A DNA stretch of 17,405 bases from Cyanobacteria bacterium RUI128 (GCA_024695725.1 JAILHQ010000017.1:1-17405); one strand, 5' to 3'; numbered from the stretch's first letter, positions 5,801 through 13,572 are shown. Notes: generated by a model from the letters alone, not told the origin. Numbers and translations are program-made.

Positions 5801-5941
5801 TTTTAAAATTATTATAATTCTTAAAATATGAAAAAACTTTTCTAAATTATAAAGAGTATTTTTAAAACAAATCACTGAGCGAAATTTATAATCTGCCGTC
5901 AATAATTTTACCAACCATCAAAATAACAAGGGGGCTAAACT

Positions 5942-6112
5942 ATGGCAAGAATTATTGAATCATCAACAGGCGCAAGACGTACTATCCAATTATCAACAGA
6001 CGATATTATATCGATAGTGCAGGAATATCAGCAGCTTACACACAGTCTGAAACACTTAGAAGAGATACGTGATGTGCTGGAAAATAAGGTTATTTATCTT
6101 CCCGAAGGATAA
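5942..6112 (+). CDS. Small hypothetical protein (56 aa)
   Basis: An ATG preceded by AAGGGGG with seven bases of spacing opens a 56-codon frame ending at TAA 6110-6112. The product (MARIIESSTGARRTIQLSTD...) has a short polar N terminus followed by an amphipathic helix-prone stretch (DIISIVQEYQQLTHSLKHLE, about 21-40) and ends VIYLPEG. No membrane segment or signal peptide is present. TATAAT at 5887-5892 could be its -10 box, but no good -35 is seen. The stop abuts the stop of the convergent gene at 6113 exactly. I do not recognise it. The strong ribosome binding site and tight fit between neighbours make it likely to be real. Confidence 0.75.
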   Translation: MARIIESSTGARRTIQLSTDDIISIVQEYQQLTHSLKHLEEIRDVLENKVIYLPEG

Positions 6113-6760
6113 TTATAGTTCTAAAATTTTATCAAAATTATCCAGTCTGAAGAACGGAAAATGGGCAGCTTCGTGAAGAGTTACGCACTTAGCTTTATCT
6201 GACCAATATTCTATTTGACGATTATAGAAAAATATTTTGTCATCTTCACTTAAAACAGCTGTGTCAAACTTCATCGGTTCTACGCTTTCATTATCATAAC
6301 TTTTTAGTGAAACCAATTCTGTCAGACTACTTTCAAAACTTCTGTGTGACTGGTTTGCGTTGAATTTTCTGAATTCTTCATCGTCATAAACCAGAAACTG
6401 ACGTCTGAAATCAAGAGCATTTGATTGAGTAACACCTTCAAACACATCAATAATTTCTTTTCTCAGTCCGTAGTACTGATTATACGCAAGAGGGTTACCG
6501 TTTATAGAAATCTTTTTGTTGAATTTCGGCAGTTTATCTTTAATTAAGCCGGAAATGCAAACTCCTGCAGAAAACGAAATTAGGTTAAACTCATCATATT
6601 TTGAAAAATCAAAAGCTATATCCAGATTTGTATAATCATAACATATAAGGATATCGCTGTCTTCTGATTTCATAAACCTGAACTGGTCGGCATCACAACC
6701 CCAGCCTGTCAGAAATATGGTTAATTTTTTACTGTTATTCTCTACTAACTTCGTCTGCAT
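6113..6760 (-). CDS. BioG-like pimeloyl-ACP methyl ester esterase (DUF452)
   Basis: The 215-residue alpha/beta-hydrolase resembles the BioG/DUF452 family, which removes the methyl ester from pimeloyl-ACP to end pimelate synthesis for biotin. Visible features are an N-terminal LTGWGCD (oxyanion region), ICYDYTNLD, the nucleophile elbow SFSAGV with S64, an acidic residue near 173-174 (SEDDKIFF) and H200 in HEAAHFPFF. The elbow lacks the usual glycine two residues before the serine. No other biotin gene is nearby; it is the last gene of a four-gene minus-strand operon of unknown role, 7 bp after its neighbour. No ribosome binding site is evident. A general esterase is the alternative. Confidence 0.65.
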   Translation of the reverse strand: MQTKLVENNSKKLTIFLTGWGCDADQFRFMKSEDSDILICYDYTNLDIAFDFSKYDEFNLISFSAGVCISGLIKDKLPKFNKKISINGNPLAYNQYYGLRKEIIDVFEGVTQSNALDFRRQFLVYDDEEFRKFNANQSHRSFESSLTELVSLKSYDNESVEPMKFDTAVLSEDDKIFFYNRQIEYWSDKAKCVTLHEAAHFPFFRLDNFDKILEL

Positions 6761-6767
6761 AATACTA

Positions 6768-7607
6768 TTATATTACAGAATGAATTTTTTCGAACATAAG
6801 AACATCTGTTTTATATTTTTCATCGCGGTAAAGTTTTTGGTCGGTATTAAACGATGAAAAGGCTATATGAATATAATACCCGTCAAACTTAAAACATCTT
6901 CTTATAATTTCGTTCATCTTTTCAGGTTTTTTCAGTTCTTCGCCTGATTTTGAGCATCTTAAAAGAACCCAGCTCCTTTTCCCGTTTGCATCTTCAAACC
7001 AAATTTGGGGATCAACCTCTAAAGTGTCCTGAAAGTTTCTTACTATATATTTTTTTGATTTCAGGTAATTCATAATAAACCGAATACCGATTGTTCTCAT
7101 CTCCCACTCGGACATTTCTGTTTTTTCGTCAGTTGCAGTTTGCTCGGGGATAACCTCTTCTTCGGTTTTTGTGTTGAATAAATTCCAGCCCTCATTTGCA
7201 GGTTTTAAACTTGATAAATCAGGGGCTTCGGGGTTATCAACAGTGACAATATACTTGCATGGAACAAGATTATACACCTCTGCTGCGTATAATTGCCTTT
7301 TTACGTACTCTTCAGGTATGTAAGAATTGCCTTCTTCATCTCTGATATCTATAACCACCGAAAAAATCTTGTTTTTATAAGCGAAATTCATACTGTCAAA
7401 AGACGGATAGGTATATTCTGCGCGAAGCCATCTGCAGCCTTCAAGCGTATTAATCATGTTTTGAATACGGTTTCCCGCAATATTGCGCGCGTTTATAAGT
7501 AAATCGCTCGGGGTATTCTGTGCAACCTGTTTGCTTTCTTTAGAAATATCCTGATACGGTTTCTTATTATTTTTTAAAGGGTTTAATAATTTTTCTACAA
7601 ATTTCAT
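6768..7607 (-). CDS. Uncharacterised 279-residue soluble protein, possibly two similar halves
   Basis: I do not recognise the family. There is no signal peptide or membrane span. Two segments look alike in pattern: residues about 40-95 (ARNIAGNRIQNMINTL, then NKIFSVVIDI) and about 170-220 (IGIRFIMNYLKSKKYIVR, then IWFEDANGKRSWVLLRC). Each has a helix followed by a beta-hairpin ending in a hydrophobic strand. A Glu/Thr-rich linker (about 148-165) separates them. The second half recalls nuclease-fold (PD-(D/E)xK-like) strands, but no complete catalytic triad is visible, so no enzyme call is made. It follows the YkgJ-type gene after 2 bp and precedes the BioG-like gene by 7 bp. Confidence 0.75.
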   Translation of the reverse strand: MKFVEKLLNPLKNNKKPYQDISKESKQVAQNTPSDLLINARNIAGNRIQNMINTLEGCRWLRAEYTYPSFDSMNFAYKNKIFSVVIDIRDEEGNSYIPEEYVKRQLYAAEVYNLVPCKYIVTVDNPEAPDLSSLKPANEGWNLFNTKTEEEVIPEQTATDEKTEMSEWEMRTIGIRFIMNYLKSKKYIVRNFQDTLEVDPQIWFEDANGKRSWVLLRCSKSGEELKKPEKMNEIIRRCFKFDGYYIHIAFSSFNTDQKLYRDEKYKTDVLMFEKIHSVI

Positions 7608-7609
7608 TT

Positions 7610-8056
7610 TTATTTCTTAAATAATTTGTCCCACAAACTTTTTTTGTTTTCTTTTTCTTTTATTTTATCAAAAACTTCCCCAAAAGTCTCAATCGGTACA
7701 AGCTGATAACCGCAATCATCTGATAGGTTCCCTCCCATTGCAAAAATTTCTTCCTGCGGGTAACGTCTGCATATCCCCGGGCGGGTTTTGTGAATTTTGC
7801 ATAAGTGGGTTTCGGGATCCAAATTCTGGCACTCGAAAATTAAACCGATTTCATCTTCTCCGGTAACTTTTAAATAAGTATAAAACCTGTGCTGATGTTT
7901 AAGGTTTTCAAAATCTTTTTCGTTTTTAATAACACCTTTAGCGTGTTTAACGTAAATTTGACGGCAACATCTGCCGCAACCTTTACAAGAGCCAACCCTG
8001 TAATATTTTTTGCCGAGGATTTTTGTGTAATAAAATTTCTTCAGTTTCTTAAACAT
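7610..8056 (-). CDS. YkgJ-family cysteine cluster protein
   Basis: The protein (148 aa) carries the YkgJ/UPF0153 pattern: CKGCGRCC (C24, C27, C30, C31), then CQNLDPETHLCKIHKTRP with C76 and C86, GICRRYP with C96, and a last C115. The family is thought to bind zinc or an iron-sulfur cluster; its substrate is unknown. The N terminus (MFKKLKKFYYTKILGKKYYR) and C terminus are lysine-rich. It is the second gene of the minus-strand operon, 16 bp after the gene at 8073-8429 and 2 bp before the next one. No clear ribosome binding site is seen. Confidence 0.88.
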   Translation of the reverse strand: MFKKLKKFYYTKILGKKYYRVGSCKGCGRCCRQIYVKHAKGVIKNEKDFENLKHQHRFYTYLKVTGEDEIGLIFECQNLDPETHLCKIHKTRPGICRRYPQEEIFAMGGNLSDDCGYQLVPIETFGEVFDKIKEKENKKSLWDKLFKK

Positions 8057-8072
8057 TAATAAAATTTTATCA

Positions 8073-8429
8073 CTATAAAAGCCCTATGTCATTAAGAAGC
8101 TGTTTGTCAGTTGATAAATCAGCAATAATCTCTTCTTCATACATTCTCAAAAATTCTTTGTCTGACATCAAATCTTTTACCAAGTCGTTATGAGAAGTAT
8201 TTTCGATATCAGATATTGCAAGTTTTGTGAATTTGGCAATATCATCTCTTCTTTCCTGATGGCGTTGTTCTTCTTCAATAATTTCAGGAATATCTAAACA
8301 AAAATTGTTGTGAATACCGTGATAATTAATTGTTTTTGCAAAACTGACGCCAAGATTTTTGTCAGGCTGCATTTTTTCGTACATCTGAGATATTGTGATT
8401 ATGTTTTCGTTGTTTATATTATTCAACAT
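8073..8429 (-). CDS. Small helical protein of unknown function
   Basis: The 118-residue product is polar and acidic, with no signal or membrane segment. Helix-prone stretches are about 49-75 (EIIEEEQRHQERRDDIAKFT) and 83-118. I do not recognise it. GGGAG is well placed upstream of the ATG, which makes it the likely first gene of the four-gene operon running to 6113. The upstream region (8430-8520) is AT-rich and holds the 10-bp palindrome GCATATATGC flanked by ACTATG repeats, but no promoter could be fixed. Confidence 0.75.
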   Translation of the reverse strand: MLNNINNENIITISQMYEKMQPDKNLGVSFAKTINYHGIHNNFCLDIPEIIEEEQRHQERRDDIAKFTKLAISDIENTSHNDLVKDLMSDKEFLRMYEEEIIADLSTDKQLLNDIGLL

Positions 8430-8553
8430 TTACACTTCTCCCTCACTAGTATACTATGGCATATATGCAACTATGTCATCAACTGTTTAGAGGATTTATA
8501 CAGGGTAAATATTGGGGGGATATATATTTCTTCATGCAAAACTTTGTTCTCAT

Positions 8554-8590
8554 AACAAAAAGAGACTGAACAAATCAGCCTCTTTTTGTT
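8554..8590 (-). terminator. Terminator of the alcohol dehydrogenase gene
   Basis: AACAAAAAGAG (8554-8564) pairs with CTCTTTTTGTT (8580-8590). After one A/C mismatch, CTGA pairs with TCAG around ACAAA. It lies 15 bp past the stop at 8605. Its sequence is very close to the hairpin at 9848-9878. Confidence 0.8.
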
Positions 8591-8604
8591 ATTTATATAA
8601 TGTC

Positions 8605-9804
8605 TTACAGTGATTCTTTGTAAATCTGTGTGACTGCCTCTTTTGTAGCTTTTGTAGGTGCAATTCCCAACAAACCGTCTAAAGATGGTGTTGTGAATGC
8701 AAGCTCTGTCAATCTTGCAACATCATTTTCAGAAAAACCTTCATCTTTTAGTTTATTTGGTACATCAACAGATTTTAGCCACTCATAAACTCCGTTGGAA
8801 GCTTTTTGAGCATCTGATGCATCAGGTTTAAGCCCTTTCACGATTGGTTCTAAGATATATGCAAGAGTATTTGCCTTTGCAGGATAAATATTTTTTATAA
8901 CTGCAGGAAGCAAAATAGCTAAACCAAGACCGTGAGAAAAATCAGGTTTCATTGCACTCAAAGGGTGTTCAAGAGCATGAGTATAATGTAACAAGCCGTT
9001 GTCAAAACAAACTCCGCCCATCATTGCTGCATAGCATAGATAATATCTGGCTTCTCTATCATCAGGATTAGCAATAGCTTTTGGTAAATATTTCCCAACC
9101 ATTTCAATAACTTCTCTTGCCAGAGTAACAGCGTAAGGTGACGCTACTTTTGATGTCGCTGCTTCAATGACGTGGTTAACTGCATCTATAGATACGTATC
9201 TTGTTTGTTTTGGTGATAAACCTTTCATCAAATCAGGATCATCTATAGCGTATGTCGGATAAATACAGTCATACGCAATTGCTGGTTTATAATTTTTGTC
9301 CAGAATTGTAGCAACGGCAAATCTGTTTGTTTCTGAACCTGTTCCGTGGGTAAGGTTAATCGCAACAATCGGCACAGCTTTTTCTGCATTGAATTTAAAC
9401 TCATATAAATCTGCACCTGTTTTATCAGGATATTCAAGTAGAATTGCGACAGATTTACCTGCATCGGTCGGAGAACCGCCGCCGATTGTTATAACACCAT
9501 TTGCGCCGAAGTCTTTTGCCATATTTGCTGCTTCATCGATAGCATCTGTTGTAGGGTTTGGCGTAACTTTGTCATAATTAATATAACCAATATTATTTGC
9601 TTTTAAAGTTTTTTCAACAACATCCCATGCGCCGGTTGATTTGTACGCATTACGTCCGGACATAATTATTACTTTATTAACACCTTTTTTGACTAAATCT
9701 TTTAAAATATTATCAATTTTATTTATTGCGCCGCAACCAAAATATACATTAGTTCTGGTTCTGATTTCTCTTATTTCATTAATATTCAGATCTTTTTCCC
9801 ACAT
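8605..9804 (-). CDS. Iron-containing (type III) alcohol dehydrogenase
   Basis: The 399-residue protein is a group III metal-dependent alcohol dehydrogenase, which interconverts alcohols and aldehydes or ketones with NAD(P). The cofactor loop GGGSPTDAGK is at 108-117. The iron ligands expected from FucO-type enzymes are present: D207 and H211 (SIDAVNHVIEA), H276 (THALEHPLSA) and H291 (FSHGLGLAI). The substrate cannot be told from sequence; a fermentative role is plausible in an anaerobe. The start has AAGGAGA upstream. An extended -10, TGATATAAT (9838-9846), lies partly against the terminator of the upstream kinase gene. It is a single-gene unit between two similar hairpins. Confidence 0.93.
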   Translation of the reverse strand: MWEKDLNINEIREIRTRTNVYFGCGAINKIDNILKDLVKKGVNKVIIMSGRNAYKSTGAWDVVEKTLKANNIGYINYDKVTPNPTTDAIDEAANMAKDFGANGVITIGGGSPTDAGKSVAILLEYPDKTGADLYEFKFNAEKAVPIVAINLTHGTGSETNRFAVATILDKNYKPAIAYDCIYPTYAIDDPDLMKGLSPKQTRYVSIDAVNHVIEAATSKVASPYAVTLAREVIEMVGKYLPKAIANPDDREARYYLCYAAMMGGVCFDNGLLHYTHALEHPLSAMKPDFSHGLGLAILLPAVIKNIYPAKANTLAYILEPIVKGLKPDASDAQKASNGVYEWLKSVDVPNKLKDEGFSENDVARLTELAFTTPSLDGLLGIAPTKATKEAVTQIYKESL

Positions 9805-9837
9805 AGCAGAGTCTCCTTTCTTATAAACACTGGATTT

Positions 9838-9846
9838 ATTATATCA
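9838..9846 (-). promoter_or_regulatory. Extended -10 promoter of the alcohol dehydrogenase
   Basis: Minus-strand TGATATAAT is a perfect extended -10 box. No -35 is found at the usual distance because that region is occupied by the terminator hairpin at 9848-9878. The promoter and the previous gene's terminator are thus packed together. Confidence 0.45.
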
Positions 9847-9847
9847 C

Positions 9848-9878
9848 AAAAAGAGGCTGATTCATTCAGCCTCTTTTT
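9848..9878 (-). terminator. Terminator of the uridine-kinase-like gene
   Basis: AAAAAGAGGCTGA (9848-9860) pairs perfectly with TCAGCCTCTTTTT (9866-9878) around TTCAT. It lies about 30 bp past the stop at 9911 and is a near twin of the hairpin at 8554-8590. Confidence 0.85.
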
Positions 9879-9910
9879 TATATTCATAAATATTTATACT
9901 ATCTCTTTGA

Positions 9911-10747
9911 TTAGCAAATTTCTGATAATCTTGTCAAAATCTTATCAGTAATTTCCTGAATATATTGTTGGGTAACCATACCATTAATTATACAATCTGA
10001 GATTTCATAATTAGGTCTGATATACATTTGTGCAGTTTTATTAACATCGGCGTATTGCATATCTGCAGCCTTGCCTGTTTTTCCTCTTGATTCAGCGCGT
10101 TTATACCATCTGTCTTTAATAACATTCAGCGGAGTAAACACATATACTTTAACATCCATTACGTCGCGAATTTCTCTGTTCAGAACGTATAAACCTTCAG
10201 TAAGGATAACCTTAGCCGGTTTTTTAATTTCACCGTTCACATCAGATACACATGTTTTGAAATCATATCTTGGTGAAATAACCGAAGTGCCGGCTTTAAG
10301 ACATAATAAATGTTCACGCATAAGTTCTAAATCGATTACATCAGGCGTATCGAAGCTGAACCCTGTTGCGAATAATGCTTCATAGCTTCCTGCATCTTCA
10401 AGTTCTTTTGAAGTATCTTTGTAATAATCGTCCTGACGGATAACTGTATAAATACCGTCTTTATTATCTTTAACACATGCGTGAATGGTGTTATCTACAA
10501 AAACTGTTTTACCTGATGCACTTTCCCCTGTTATCCCGATAAGAAATGTTCTCTTCTTCTCTTGTACGACCTTTCTTGCAATGTCCATAATAAAACCGTC
10601 TCTGACGTGCAGGAATAACGGCTGAGGCTGCTTCTGGTCTTCTTCTAAAATCTCTTTTAAACATTCGACAATATTTGAAATCAAGTTCATATCTAACTGA
10701 CTTGAATAAAAATTGTAACCTGTTAATTCATACGTATCTAACATCAT
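9911..10747 (-). CDS. Uridine kinase/phosphoribulokinase-family P-loop kinase
   Basis: The 278-residue protein has a 65-residue N-terminal extension followed by a kinase core of the Udk/PRK superfamily. Walker A is GESASGKT (74-81). RQDDYYKD (104-111) corresponds to the DSYYKD substrate loop of uridine kinases. FDTPDVIDLELM, the P-x-YDF motif (PRYDFKT) and the strand VILTEGLYVL (Walker B-like, E in EG) follow in order. A nucleoside or other small phosphate acceptor is likely, but which one is not shown. Two ATGs are adjacent at the start, and no good ribosome binding site is visible. It is transcribed alone, divergent from the gene at 11106. Confidence 0.85.
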   Translation of the reverse strand: MMLDTYELTGYNFYSSQLDMNLISNIVECLKEILEEDQKQPQPLFLHVRDGFIMDIARKVVQEKKRTFLIGITGESASGKTVFVDNTIHACVKDNKDGIYTVIRQDDYYKDTSKELEDAGSYEALFATGFSFDTPDVIDLELMREHLLCLKAGTSVISPRYDFKTCVSDVNGEIKKPAKVILTEGLYVLNREIRDVMDVKVYVFTPLNVIKDRWYKRAESRGKTGKAADMQYADVNKTAQMYIRPNYEISDCIINGMVTQQYIQEITDKILTRLSEIC

Positions 10748-11105
10748 TTCACACCATCAACTATCTTCGCTTTATTAAACTAATTGTACTGTAAACTTTC
10801 ATTATTTTCTTTCATTATTATGAATTGTTAACATTTGATTTGTTTGTTAAATTTTAGGCGGATACATTTAATTTTTAAGTGTACTAAATGCACTCAATCC
10901 CGTTGATAATCTTCACTCTAATAATAACATGAGATAAAAAATTTTTGCTACCATGTTTGTTAATTTTTGTATCAATTTTTGTTAAATTTTAAAATTTTGG
11001 CATGCAAAAAATAGAAAAATTTTGTCAAAATTTTCGCAAAAATTGACTCTGATAAAACTATCCCTTTAATGGCAAAAAAAATACTCTTCATGTTTTAATA
11101 TAGGT
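10748..11105. promoter_or_regulatory. 358-bp AT-rich divergent intergenic region with repeated TTTGTTAA
   Basis: No gene is seen here. The region separates the minus-strand kinase gene from the plus-strand gene at 11106. It contains two identical 14-mers TTTGTTAAATTTTA (10843-10856 and 10978-10991), a related TTTGTTAATTTTT (10956-10968) and TTGTTAACA nearer the kinase. AAAATTTT is repeated several times toward 11030. These may be operator boxes or simply low-complexity sequence. Confidence 0.4.
11043..11070 (+). promoter_or_regulatory. Candidate promoter of the GH13-like gene
   Basis: TTGACT (11043-11048) and TTTAAT (11065-11070) are 16 bp apart, predicting a leader of about 30 nt before the ATG at 11106. 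The spacing agrees with other promoters read in this window. Confidence 0.45.
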
Positions 11106-12554
11106 ATGAAGATTAATCATCATAATCAGGTTGGCTTAAATAATATTTCGCGAAATGCCGACCGGAAAGAAACCTTGTCAAAAGAAAATCGCTCTTATGA
11201 AGAAAGCGGTTTGAATAATATTGCTGCCTATAATAAAGCATCAATTAGTTTTGGCGGGTATTACGGAGATCAGCAGCCTGCAAAAAAACTGTTTTGGATA
11301 CTGACAGGCAGGAATAATATTTGCAAGGATGATGAAACAGAATACAGAACGTATAATACTTTATCGGGCAAAAAATGGGTAACGACAAACCCTGAAGATT
11401 TGTTGAAACGTAACCCGGAACAGGCGATACAAAGTATCTGTACGCTGAATAATCATTATGAAATTCCGTCATATATTTTATCTCCGAATTACGGGGACAA
11501 ATGGGGAAGACGAGCTAATTATATTGAGATAAACCCGAGAACTGTTGCTATGACTCAGGGCAATGAAAAACAAGAAGGTTTATTGAATGTGATTAAGTTA
11601 TTGCCGGCTATTCCGCCTTCAGGTAAGAGCTGGGCAAACTGTATAATATTATCCCAGCTGTATCCGACGATGGGTAACCATGACGATAACAAAACAGGTG
11701 ACCGTTCGTTATATACGGTAGATTTGCACTCAGGTATTTCTCAGAATTTAACCTCAAGAAACTTATCAAGAGGTAACCAGAGAATGGGTGATGATGAACA
11801 GGTTAAAGCCTTTAACGATTTAGCTCACATCAGAGGTTTAAAAACAGGTTTCAGAATGCCGTTATCTGAAGGACAGATGACAGTTCAGGGCAGACCTTTC
11901 AACTGGGATAAAGATGAAAAAGCGTTTATTGATGCATGTTGCTGGGCAGTAGAGCTCGGGTTTGACGCTATATTTTTAGACAGTGCAAAACATGTCGGTG
12001 ATTACGATATGGGTAACTATTGCGGACACGGAAGAGTCCCGAATTTCCAGCAGATGCAATATATCACCCAGCAGATAAGAGCAAAAACCGGCAGAAACGA
12101 TATTGCAATTATCGGTGAAAAATGTACAGATGATAACAGATTTAATGCTCTCGGTTACACTGCAGGTAATGACTGGGGCAAGGCTGACAGTTTTGACAGT
12201 GTAATGCATGAGTTCAAAAAACAACGCTGGAATGATGAATATGCGGCAGGCCCGATTATTTCAGATGACAATGACCATGGCGAACTGAGTTTTGAAACAA
12301 GACTGAACAGAATTAAAAATGCATTTAATGCCTATGAAGACATAAGTTATCGTCTGCCGACGTATATGCAGATGGCAGATATTTTCCCTCTATCGCCTTA
12401 TACAAATACTCACGATCAGATGATGAGAAGTGAAAATCGTACAACCTACGGCGATTTAGAGAGCGGTTATAATAATATATTCAACACTTCTGAAGCATCA
12501 TATAATTACAGAATGAACGTTTATAAGGAATTTGCCAACTCTATCGGTCAATAG
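11106..12554 (+). CDS. Divergent GH13 (alpha-amylase)-like TIM-barrel protein
   Basis: The 482-residue protein follows the GH13 barrel order from about residue 155. NCIILSQLYP (beta-1/2) is followed by SLYTVDLHSG, by EQVKAFNDLAHIRGLKTGFR (beta-3 helix and strand), by GFDAIFLDSAKHV with D292 (nucleophile position, region II), by IAIIGEKC with E338 (acid/base, region III), and by PYTNTHDQ with H436-D437 (region IV). Region I lacks the usual D-x-x-x-N-H (GFRMPLSEGQ instead), and the invariant Arg two residues before the nucleophile is F290. Activity is therefore doubtful or altered. Residues 1-60 are polar and disordered with SISFGG at 46-51; there is no signal peptide. AGG lies only one base before the ATG, so the ribosome binding site is weak. 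Confidence 0.6.
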   Translation: MKINHHNQVGLNNISRNADRKETLSKENRSYEESGLNNIAAYNKASISFGGYYGDQQPAKKLFWILTGRNNICKDDETEYRTYNTLSGKKWVTTNPEDLLKRNPEQAIQSICTLNNHYEIPSYILSPNYGDKWGRRANYIEINPRTVAMTQGNEKQEGLLNVIKLLPAIPPSGKSWANCIILSQLYPTMGNHDDNKTGDRSLYTVDLHSGISQNLTSRNLSRGNQRMGDDEQVKAFNDLAHIRGLKTGFRMPLSEGQMTVQGRPFNWDKDEKAFIDACCWAVELGFDAIFLDSAKHVGDYDMGNYCGHGRVPNFQQMQYITQQIRAKTGRNDIAIIGEKCTDDNRFNALGYTAGNDWGKADSFDSVMHEFKKQRWNDEYAAGPIISDDNDHGELSFETRLNRIKNAFNAYEDISYRLPTYMQMADIFPLSPYTNTHDQMMRSENRTTYGDLESGYNNIFNTSEASYNYRMNVYKEFANSIGQ

Positions 12555-12595
12555 GGATAGGGGTAAAGCGGTAAATCTATAGTGATAAATATATC

Positions 12596-12638
12596 ATTGT
12601 CATACTGAGGACAGTGATAAAGTGAGTCCGAAGTATCT
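12596..12638. repeat. GTCAT-CTGAGG...CCGAAG-ATCT interspersed repeat, copy 1
   Basis: This copy reads ATTGTCATACTGAGG, then a spacer, then GTCCGAAGTATCT. It matches the copy at 14200-14235 in the same orientation, with a longer middle. Repeats of the form GTCATTCTGAGG...CGAAGAATCT are, to my knowledge, scattered in many bacterial genomes and are probably non-autonomous. It lies in the 161 bp between two genes. Confidence 0.55.
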
Positions 12639-12666
12639 TAAGGTAGTGGAATTTATATCCCCTTAT

Positions 12667-12694
12667 TTGACGTGCATGGCTTTTATAATACAAT
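12667..12694 (+). promoter_or_regulatory. Candidate promoter of the gene at 12716
   Basis: TTGACG (12667-12672) and TACAAT (12689-12694) are spaced by 16 bp. Each matches consensus at five of six positions. A TATAAT at 12684-12689 overlaps but has no -35 at the right distance. Confidence 0.45.
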
Positions 12695-12715
12695 AGGACA
12701 ATATTGGAGGGTATG

Positions 12716-13570
12716 ATGACAAAGAAAATATTAGATTATGATGTTAAAGACTGTGCGTCAGAAATTAAAAAGTTTTTAAACATAATTTTCCCAAACTTGG
12801 AAACAAGTGAACAATTAGATCTTTTCAAAAATTGGTCTTTTGAGGGATTATCACATTGGGATTCATTTTATCCGTATGGAATGTTACACAAAAGTGATGA
12901 TTTTGATCCTGATGCAACAGTTCTTGCAAATATGATATATTTGGTTTGCTATCATGATAAGCTGCCTGATTTAAATACTCTCAACGACATTGACGGGGAA
13001 AAATACCGCGGGGAAACGATAAATACATTCAATAATCTTTTTCAGGACAAACTTGAAGGAGTAAAAGAGTGGGTTCCTCTTAATGAAGAAAATCAGGAGT
13101 TTTATAATAAAGTTCGTCAGTTTCGGGACAAATATTTAACTCTTGGTAATTTTATGTTGTTACCGAATGGTGGAGGAATGAATAGTTTAAATATGCAAAA
13201 ACAAAGACTGTGTAAAGATTATGCCGATATTTTTTATTCAAAATTGTTTGGAAATAACAGCGAATTAGAAAAAATAAAAAATTTAGAACTGAATAAAAAT
13301 TATTTCGAAAAAATAAATGATTTTAAAACCTTTTGCGAAAAAAATTTTTTGGAAGAATATATTGAAAACGGAAAACCTAAAAACGTTTTTTTTGTTCAGG
13401 CAGATATTTCAAAACCTTATGTGTGGTATAAAAATAAAGCACCATATATGAATGAAGTAAGTACAGAGAAGTACAAAGATTTCGCATTAAATTATATGAG
13501 AAAAGCAACGGAAATTATAGAATCCAGAGCAAAAGAAATTTGTGAAATATTAAAAGAGCGAATTAAATAA
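12716..13570 (+). CDS. Uncharacterised 284-residue protein in an accessory segment
   Basis: I do not recognise this with confidence. The ATG at 12716 is chosen because GGAGG (12706-12710) is five bases upstream; an ATG at 12713 and a TTG at 12704 are in frame but badly spaced. The product is soluble and Asn/Lys-rich. Around residues 140-180 it has TLGNFMLLPNGGGMNSLNMQ followed by a D-Y-A-D-I-F-Y segment. This pattern (GNF-x-LLP, LN, then an acidic helix) reminds me of DUF6994-type proteins, which are uncharacterised. The C terminus is a long helix rich in Glu and Lys. It ends 2 bp before the stop of the convergent gene at 13573. It looks more AT-rich than its neighbours, consistent with acquisition. 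Confidence 0.75.
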   Translation: MTKKILDYDVKDCASEIKKFLNIIFPNLETSEQLDLFKNWSFEGLSHWDSFYPYGMLHKSDDFDPDATVLANMIYLVCYHDKLPDLNTLNDIDGEKYRGETINTFNNLFQDKLEGVKEWVPLNEENQEFYNKVRQFRDKYLTLGNFMLLPNGGGMNSLNMQKQRLCKDYADIFYSKLFGNNSELEKIKNLELNKNYFEKINDFKTFCEKNFLEEYIENGKPKNVFFVQADISKPYVWYKNKAPYMNEVSTEKYKDFALNYMRKATEIIESRAKEICEILKERIK

Positions 13571-13572
13571 TA

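Noticed and set aside
6768..7607. Restriction-endonuclease-like (PD-(D/E)xK) nuclease
   Set aside because: Strand patterns are suggestive, but the expected ExK after the proline-aspartate is missing; LLRC occupies that position.
9243..9577. Open frames inside the alcohol dehydrogenase gene (9243-9464 minus, 9296-9577 plus)
   Set aside because: They are shadows of a clearly functional gene in another frame, with no start signals of their own.
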